Shown one piece after another: positions 6,965 to 11,479 of a stretch of 11,479 bases of DNA (position 1 is its first letter; every line of letters starts with the position of its first letter). The stretch lies in contig CAMPKJ010000160.1 of NCBI GenBank assembly GCA_946887105.1, positions 1 to 11,479 on the forward strand, in the 5' to 3' direction. The notes under the pieces were generated by a model that made no database searches, had not been told where the DNA came from, and was given only the letters and a program-made list of their open reading frames with translations. The position numbers were made by a program, and so were the translations under genes. This stretch comes from an uncultured Acidobacteriota bacterium. GTDB lineage: Bacteria > Acidobacteriota > Thermoanaerobaculia > Gp7-AA8.

Positions 6965-8368
6965 TCATCGCTGCGCGACCACTTTCAGAATCGCCTCGCC
7001 GCTGCGCGCCACATCGCCGGCGCTCGTGGCCCAGTTCGAGAACGAGATGCGCATCGCGGCCAGCCCCTGCCAGGTCGTGCCGCCGAGCCAGCACGTTCCT
7101 TCCTCCTGCACGCCGGCGATCACGGCGCGCGTGAAGTCGTCGTCGTTGCCGAAGCGCACCAGCACCTGATTGAGCACGACGTCGTTGAGGATCTGGACGC
7201 GCGGATCGCGGCGCAGCAGGTCCGCCATCTGCCGCGCGTTGTTGCAGTTGTTGTCGATCATCGCCTCGACGCCGGAGCGGCCGAGCGCGCGGATGGCGGC
7301 GTAGACCGGAACGCCGCGGCCGCGGCGCGAGAACTCCGGAACCCAATCGACGGCATCGCGCTCCACGCCCTTGGTCTGCACGAGATACGCGGCGGTCGAC
7401 GTCATGGAGGCGCGGTGATCCTCGGGATGGCGCGTGATCACGATCCCGGAGTCGTACGGCACGTTGAGCCATTTGTGCGCATCGGTGGCCCACGAATCGG
7501 CGAGCTCGATGCCGTCCGCGAGCGGGCGCAGCGCGCGGCTGGTGCGGGCCCACAGACCGAACGCGCCATCGACGTGCAGCCAGGCGTCGTGCTCCCGCGC
7601 GAGCTCCGCGATCTCGCGCAGCGGATCGAACGCGCCGGTGTTCACGTTGCCGGCCTGCGCGCAGATGATGATCGGGCCGTGCAGGTTGTCGAGCAGGCGG
7701 CGCAGGCGGTCGGCGCGCATCCTTCCCTGCCCGTCCGTCTCCACGCGCAGCAGCGCACGCGTGCCGAATCCGAGGTACCGCATGGCCACGTCGACGGTCA
7801 CGTGCGCTTCCGCGCTGGTGATGAGATGGATGCGCGGCGCGCCGGCCAGCCCGTCCTCTTCGACGTTCCAGCCCGCGCGGCGCAGCACGCCGTGACGCGC
7901 GGCGGCCAGGCCGGTGAAGTGCGCCATCTGGCAGCCGGTCACGAATCCGAGGCTGGAGGTGCGCGGGAGATCGAACAGCTCGAGCAGCCATTCGCGCGCG
8001 ACGTCCTCGATGACCGACATGATCGGCGAGGTGGCGTAGATGCCGGGGTTCTGATCCCAGGTGCTGGTCAGCCAGTCGGCGGCGAGCGCCACCGGCAGGC
8101 TGCCGCCGATGACGAAGCCGAAGTAGCGCGGGCCGGCACTGCCCATCGTGCCGCGCTTGCCCTGTTCGGCGAGCGCATCGAGCACCGCGGCCGGATCCTC
8201 GCCGCCGTCCGTCAGCGGAGCGCGCAGCGCGGACAGCAGCTCGTCGCGCGTGGCCTGCGCTCCGGCGTGACGCTCGGACATCGACTGGAGATACGCGGCG
8301 GCGTGCGCGTGCGCGCGGCGGAGAAGGGCTTCGTCGAGGATGCTGGCGCTACTCATCGGCCGAACCAT
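6965..8368 (-). CDS. PLP-dependent group II decarboxylase family protein
   Basis: About 467 residues, aspartate aminotransferase fold, group II (aromatic-L-amino-acid/glutamate decarboxylase-like). Family motifs include 'GPRYFGFVIGGSLPVALAADWL', 'VTGCQMAHFTGLAAAR', the PLP-stacking/Asp region 'HVDGAFGLWA', and the Schiff-base lysine K299 in 'TDAHKWLNVPYDSG'. The substrate cannot be told from sequence; amino-acid decarboxylation to an amine is the likely reaction, and some relatives are lyases. Three starts are possible: TTG at 8401, ATG at 8368 (AGGAG 9 nt upstream), and ATG at 8356 (7 nt after a -10-like TATGGT, implying a leaderless message). I use 8368 on the Shine-Dalgarno evidence. It is divergent from a MocR-type regulator, which probably controls it. 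Confidence 0.9.
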   Translation of the reverse strand: MVRPMSSASILDEALLRRAHAHAAAYLQSMSERHAGAQATRDELLSALRAPLTDGGEDPAAVLDALAEQGKRGTMGSAGPRYFGFVIGGSLPVALAADWLTSTWDQNPGIYATSPIMSVIEDVAREWLLELFDLPRTSSLGFVTGCQMAHFTGLAAARHGVLRRAGWNVEEDGLAGAPRIHLITSAEAHVTVDVAMRYLGFGTRALLRVETDGQGRMRADRLRRLLDNLHGPIIICAQAGNVNTGAFDPLREIAELAREHDAWLHVDGAFGLWARTSRALRPLADGIELADSWATDAHKWLNVPYDSGIVITRHPEDHRASMTSTAAYLVQTKGVERDAVDWVPEFSRRGRGVPVYAAIRALGRSGVEAMIDNNCNNARQMADLLRRDPRVQILNDVVLNQVLVRFGNDDDFTRAVIAGVQEEGTCWLGGTTWQGLAAMRISFSNWATSAGDVARSGEAILKVVAQR

Positions 8369-8392
8369 AGTGTTACACTCCTGCACAGTCAA
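8364..8392 (-). promoter_or_regulatory. Promoter of the decarboxylase gene, with an 11-bp palindrome in its spacer
   Basis: On the minus strand TTGACT (complement of 8387-8392, 5 of 6 matches) and TATGGT (complement of 8364-8369, 4 of 6) are 17 nt apart. The palindrome AGTGTTACACT (8369-8379, arms of 5 around one base) lies in the spacer and touches the -10, a typical repressor-operator position. Transcription would start near 8356, at the inner ATG of the decarboxylase. Confidence 0.5.
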
Positions 8393-8393
8393 G

Positions 8394-8417
8394 TATGACA
8401 ATCGCGCTATGACAATC
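8394..8417. promoter_or_regulatory. Direct repeat TATGACAATC x2, candidate MocR binding site
   Basis: TATGACAATC occurs at 8394-8403 and again at 8408-8417, a perfect 10-bp repeat with a 14-bp period. The first copy sits one base upstream of the decarboxylase -35; the second contains the ATG of the regulator gene. MocR/GabR proteins are known to bind direct repeats, activating a divergent gene and repressing their own. The placement fits that scheme; binding itself is inferred. Confidence 0.45.
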
Positions 8418-9746
8418 TGGTCACCGAGACTTCCGGAAACATCGGATCCGATCTACAGCCGCATCGCCGTGGCACTGGAACGCGACATTCGCGCCGGCGT
8501 GCTGGTGCCGGGCAGCCGGCTGCCCACCCATCGCGAGCTCGCGCGCGCGTTGCGCGTGACGCCGGTGACGGTCACGCGCGCGTACGCCGAGGCGATGCGA
8601 CGGGGGCTGGTCGAATCGACGACGGGACGCGGGACGTTCGTACGCAGCGCGATGGCACGGCGCGACGCGCTGCCCGCGACCGAGACCGACCTGGCCACGA
8701 ACATCGTCAGCGTGCCGCTCCCCGCTCCGTCGCGCGCGCTGTTGGAGCGCGCCGGCGAGGTGCTGACCACGTCGACGTACGTCACCGGCGCCGGAACGGA
8801 GCGCCATCGCGCCGCGGGTGCGGCCTGGATCGGACGCGACACCGATCCGGCGCGCGTGGTCGTGACCGCCGGAACGCAGCACGCGCTCTTCCTCGCCTTC
8901 GCCGCGACCACGCGTCCCGGCGATGCCGTGTTCGTCGAGGAGCTGACCTATCACGGCGCGAAAGGCGTGGCCGCGCTCCTCGGCATCCGGCTCGAGGCGC
9001 TGCCGCTCGATCGATACGGACTGATGCCCGACGCGCTGGCGCGAGCGTGTCGCGGCCGCGTGACGCCGAAGGTGCTCTATACCGTTCCGTCGCTGCACAA
9101 TCCCACCGGGGTGGTGATGCCGGAGACGCGCCGCCGCGAGATCGCGAAAATTGCGCTCGCCCACGGCCTGACCGTCATCGAAGACGACGTCTGCGGGTTC
9201 CTGCTCGAGAAAACACCCTCCCCCATCGCCGCGTTCGCCCCCGACCGCACCATCTTCATCACCGGCCTCGGCAAGGCGCTCGCGCCGGCCATGCGCGTCG
9301 GCTATCTCACGGCGCCGGACGCGCTGCTCGCTCGCGTGCAGAGCGCGCTGGCGAGCACGATCCTGTTCACCTCGCCGGTGATGGGCGAGATGGCGTCGAC
9401 GTGGATCGAGGACGGCACCGCGGCGCGCATCGTCGCGCAGAAACGCGCGGAGGTGCAGCTCCGCAATCGCATGGCCCGGCGCATCCTCCCGCACGCCAGC
9501 GGCGACGCGCGCGCGCCGCATCTGTGGGTGGAGCTGCCGAAGCGCTGGACCGCGGACGCGTTCGCCGAAGAGGCGCGCAGGCGGCGCGTGCGCGTGGCGG
9601 CGGCGGGATCGTTTGCGGTGCGCGACGACGCGCCGCGCGCCATTCGCGTGAGCATCGGCGCGCCGTTGACGATCGCCGAGCTCGAACAGGCGCTGCAGAT
9701 CCTGGCCGGCATCGGCGAACGCCGGCGCGAGGAGCCGATCGTATGA
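8409..9746 (+). CDS. MocR/GabR-type transcription regulator (GntR winged helix fused to aminotransferase-like domain)
   Basis: A 445-residue fusion. Residues about 10-80 are a GntR winged helix ('PIYSRIAVALERDIRAGVLVPGS', 'LPTHRELARALRVTPVTVTRAYAEA', 'GRGTFV'). The rest is a class I aminotransferase fold with the PLP-contact 'SLHNPTG', Asp in 'VIEDDVCGFLL' and the Schiff-base lysine K289 in 'GLGKALAPAMRVGYL'. Such proteins bind PLP or its adducts with amino acids or amines and sense them. The ATG at 8409 is chosen because the GntR domain begins right after it; an in-frame ATG at 8340 would lie within the divergent gene. A -10-like TATGAC ends 9 nt before this ATG. Its stop overlaps the GNAT start as ATGA. 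It is likely autoregulated and controls the decarboxylase; the ligand is unknown. Confidence 0.93.
   Translation: MTIWSPRLPETSDPIYSRIAVALERDIRAGVLVPGSRLPTHRELARALRVTPVTVTRAYAEAMRRGLVESTTGRGTFVRSAMARRDALPATETDLATNIVSVPLPAPSRALLERAGEVLTTSTYVTGAGTERHRAAGAAWIGRDTDPARVVVTAGTQHALFLAFAATTRPGDAVFVEELTYHGAKGVAALLGIRLEALPLDRYGLMPDALARACRGRVTPKVLYTVPSLHNPTGVVMPETRRREIAKIALAHGLTVIEDDVCGFLLEKTPSPIAAFAPDRTIFITGLGKALAPAMRVGYLTAPDALLARVQSALASTILFTSPVMGEMASTWIEDGTAARIVAQKRAEVQLRNRMARRILPHASGDARAPHLWVELPKRWTADAFAEEARRRRVRVAAAGSFAVRDDAPRAIRVSIGAPLTIAELEQALQILAGIGERRREEPIV
9730..9734 (+). promoter_or_regulatory. Shine-Dalgarno sequence of the GNAT gene
   Basis: AGGAG lies 8 nt before the ATG at 9743, inside the end of the MocR gene. 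It fixes the GNAT start and contrasts with the promoter-proximal genes at 5346, 6619 and 8409, which have no such site. Confidence 0.7.
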
Positions 9747-10201
9747 CGAGCATCGAGATCTCCGACGATCGCGCGCGCATGGACGTGGCCGTCATTCACG
9801 CCTTCCTGTCGCAGGAATCGTATTGGGCGAAGAACGTTCCGCGTGAAGTCGTCGAACGCGCGCTCGCGCACTCGCTGTGCGTCGGTGCATTCGACGACGG
9901 CGCGCAGGTGGGCTTCGCGCGCGCGATCACCGACTACGCCACGTTCGCGTACATCGCCGACGTGTTCGTGCTGCCGTCGCATCGCGGGCGCGGCATCTCG
10001 AAAGCGATCATGGACGCGCTCGTGAACCATCGCGAGCTGCGCGGATTGCGGCGGTGGCACCTCGTGACGCGCGACGCGCATGCGCTGTATGCGCAGTTCG
10101 GGTTCACGGCCGTGGATGTGCCGGAGCGGCACATGATGAAGCTCAATCCCCTCTCCCCGGTTGCGGGGAGAGGGGATCGTGGTCTCGCTACTGAGCGATG
10201 A
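9743..10201 (+). CDS. GNAT family N-acetyltransferase with a palindrome-encoded C-terminal tail
   Basis: A 152-residue acetyl-CoA-dependent acyltransferase. Motif A, 'IADVFVLPSHRGRGISKAIMDAL', holds the R-G-R-G pyrophosphate-binding loop; 'LVTRDAHALYAQFGF' is motif B with the usual Tyr. The N-terminal 'FLSQESYWAKNVPREVVERAL' is typical of a widespread small GNAT subfamily of unknown substrate. The start overlaps the MocR stop (ATGA) and has AGGAG 8 nt upstream, so the two are co-translated. Members normally end shortly after 'PERxM'; here 'PERHMMKL' is followed by about 18 residues (NPLSPVAGRGDRG...) encoded by a perfect hairpin repeat. A role in acetylating an amine from the nearby decarboxylase is possible but unproven. 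The 3' end overlaps the convergent repeat-protein gene by 14 nt. Confidence 0.92.
   Translation: MTSIEISDDRARMDVAVIHAFLSQESYWAKNVPREVVERALAHSLCVGAFDDGAQVGFARAITDYATFAYIADVFVLPSHRGRGISKAIMDALVNHRELRGLRRWHLVTRDAHALYAQFGFTAVDVPERHMMKLNPLSPVAGRGDRGLATER
10146..10177. repeat. Perfect 14-bp stem palindrome at the 3' end of the GNAT gene
   Basis: ATCCCCTCTCCCCG (10146-10159), loop GTTG, then CGGGGAGAGGGGAT (10164-10177), with no mismatch. It is coding in the GNAT frame and ends 10 nt before the end of the convergent gene (10188). It may act as a transcription barrier for both strands, though no T-run follows. It shares GCGGGGAGAGGG with the palindrome inside pheT. Confidence 0.9.
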
Positions 10202-11479
10202 CCGTGGCCGTGTTGCTGTTCACGATGCCGCACGCTCCGGTCACGCGCACCCAATACGTGTACGTGCCGCGGTTGAGCTTCGGCGTGGTGTAGGAGCTGC
10301 TGGTCGCGCCGCTGACCGGCTGGGACGTGTTCGGCGAGGAGCCGCGATACCACTGATACGTGAACGGTCCCGTTCCGGCCGCGACCACGGACAGCGTGGT
10401 GGTCGTGTTCTTCGGAATGGTCTTGCTCTGCGGCTGCGTGAAGATGGACGTGGCCGGATTCTCGGTCACGCTGCGCGGCGCGCTGGTGGCCGGGCAGCCG
10501 TTCGCGTTCGTGACCGTGACGGTGTAGTTGCCGCTGGCGTCCACGGTGATCGACTGCGCGGTCTCGCCGGTGGACCAGAGATACGAGGCGAAGCCCGCGG
10601 GCGCGATCAGCTCGACCGAGCCGCCATCGCAGAACGTCGTCGAACCGGCGGCGCTGATGGTGGGCGTGGCCGGATTCGCGTGCTCCGTGACCGTGGTCGC
10701 GGCGCTGGTCGAGCTGCACCCGTTCGCGTACGTCACGATCACGAAGTAGCTGCCGCCGTCGAAGACTTCGATCGACCGCGACGTCGCGCCGTTGGACCAG
10801 AGCCAGGAAGCGCCGGCGCTGGCGGTGAGCGTCACCGAGCCGCCGACGCAGAACGCGACCGAGCCGGCCGGAGAGACCGTGGCCTGCGGCTTCGCGTTGA
10901 CCGTCACGACCGCCGGTTGCGACGTCGCGCTGCAGCCGTTCGCGCCCGTGACGACGACGGTGTAGCTGCCGCCCTCGAAGACTTCGATCGACTGCGACGT
11001 CTCGCCCGTCGACCAGACGTAGCTCGTGCCCGCGGATGCGCTGAGCGTGACCGACTCGCCTGCGCAGAACGTCAGCGCGCCGGTGTGACTGATGGTCGCG
11101 TCCGGCAATGCGTTCACCGTCACCGTCGTGGCATCCGACGTCGACGCGCAGCCGTTCGCGTTCGTGACCGTCACGCTGTAGCTGCCGCTCGCGATCACGT
11201 CGATCGACTGCGTGGTCGCGCCGTTGGACCAGAGCCACGAAGTGCCGTCGCTCGCGGTGAGCGTGACCGACTCGCCCGCGCAGAACGTCGTGTCTCCCGA
11301 CGCCGTGATGGACGCGGCGGGAAGGTCATGCACCGTCACCGCCTGCGGTGACGACGTGGCGCTGCAGCCGCTCGCGTTCATCACGGTGACGGTGAACGTG
11401 CCGCTCTCGATCACGTCGATCGATTGCGTGGTCGCGCCGTTGGACCAGAGCCACGAAGTGCCGTCGCTCGCGGTGAGCG
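10188..11479 (-). CDS. C-terminal part of a surface/secreted Ig-like repeat protein (5' end beyond window)
   Basis: 429 residues are visible before the TAG at 10188-10190; the frame stays open to the right edge, so the N-terminus and any signal peptide are missing. The visible part holds one partial and four complete 72-residue units. Each has 'TFC-x-G-x-SVTL', 'W/YLWSNG-ETxQSI', 'GSYTVTVTNANGCSATS' and 'TVTVN'. The two conserved Cys per unit could form a disulfide in a beta-sandwich. A distinct Ig-like domain of 88 residues ends the protein ('IFTQPQSKTIPKNTTTTLSV', 'FTYQWYRGSS', 'YWVRVTGACG'). Similar units occur in large adhesins and gliding-associated proteins of Bacteroidetes, but no C-terminal sorting domain or anchor is seen. 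It is probably extracellular or cell-surface; the function is unknown. Confidence 0.88.
   Translation of the reverse strand, partial: LTASDGTSWLWSNGATTQSIDVIESGTFTVTVMNASGCSATSSPQAVTVHDLPAASITASGDTTFCAGESVTLTASDGTSWLWSNGATTQSIDVIASGSYSVTVTNANGCASTSDATTVTVNALPDATISHTGALTFCAGESVTLSASAGTSYVWSTGETSQSIEVFEGGSYTVVVTGANGCSATSQPAVVTVNAKPQATVSPAGSVAFCVGGSVTLTASAGASWLWSNGATSRSIEVFDGGSYFVIVTYANGCSSTSAATTVTEHANPATPTISAAGSTTFCDGGSVELIAPAGFASYLWSTGETAQSITVDASGNYTVTVTNANGCPATSAPRSVTENPATSIFTQPQSKTIPKNTTTTLSVVAAGTGPFTYQWYRGSSPNTSQPVSGATSSSYTTPKLNRGTYTYWVRVTGACGIVNSNTATVIAQ
10455..11479 (-). repeat. Tandem 216-bp coding repeat (72-residue Ig-like units)
   Basis: Units run 10455-10670, 10671-10886, 10887-11102, 11103-11318 and a partial one from 11319 to the edge, all exactly 216 bp. 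The last two are nearly identical in DNA: 11193-11263 and 11409-11479 differ at one of 71 positions (C 11208 versus T 11424). The unit nearest the C-terminal domain is the most diverged ('ELIAPAGFASYLWSTG'). Confidence 0.9.

Noticed and set aside
7415..8398. Plus-strand open frame opposite the decarboxylase gene
   Set aside because: It is a GC-rich shadow: its translation has no recognisable family pattern, whereas the minus strand encodes all PLP-decarboxylase motifs.
8340..8408. Upstream ATG extending the MocR protein by 23 residues
   Set aside because: It overlaps the start of the divergent decarboxylase and its promoter; the GntR domain begins directly after the ATG at 8409.
9934..11238. 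Minus-strand open frame in another phase across the GNAT and the repeat gene
   Set aside because: Its His/Arg/Gly-rich periodic translation is the out-of-frame reading of the 216-bp repeats; the in-frame product has conserved Cys, Trp and beta-strand pattern.

Overview
The window is GC-rich bacterial chromosome, densely coded, with no gap above 300 bases. Protein styles (SARP-type regulator fused to a receiver, patatin, DUF480/YceH protein, Ig-like repeat surface protein, palindromic repeats inside genes) suggest an Acidobacteriota-like or other uncultured soil-type lineage. That placement is inference; there is no rRNA or other marker here beyond pheT. I see no tRNA, rRNA, CRISPR array, insertion sequence or integrase.

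Layout. (1) 1-2108 (+): pheT, whose start codon begins one base before the window. It lacks the usual N-terminal tRNA-binding OB domain and carries a palindromic repeat translated in frame. (2) 2118-3938 (-): a short GlpD-like FAD oxidoreductase followed after 9 nt by a YceH/DUF480 protein. (3) 4005-5204 (+): a patatin-like phospholipase divergent from the glpD-like gene. (4) 5212-6960 (+): a two-gene signalling island. A SARP/BTAD regulator with a C-terminal receiver domain is bracketed by two copies of a large inverted repeat built from ~10-nt TTCCTCGG-type units, and is followed by a stand-alone receiver protein. No histidine kinase is present. (5) 6965-10201: a divergent PLP module. A group II PLP decarboxylase (-) faces a MocR/GabR-type regulator (+), which is translationally coupled (ATGA) to a GNAT acetyltransferase. 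The ~45-bp control region holds a promoter, a palindrome in its spacer and a direct repeat overlapping the regulator's start codon. (6) 10188-11479 (-): the C-terminal part of a large repeat protein, with 72-residue Ig-like units and a distinct terminal Ig-like domain. It runs off the right edge.

The parts most worth checking are the inverted-repeat pair around the SARP-receiver gene, the two GC-rich palindromes that have become coding sequence (in pheT and at the GNAT C-terminus), the MocR control region, and a recurring pattern in which a -10-like hexamer lies 6-12 nt before the ATG with no Shine-Dalgarno sequence, suggesting leaderless messages.
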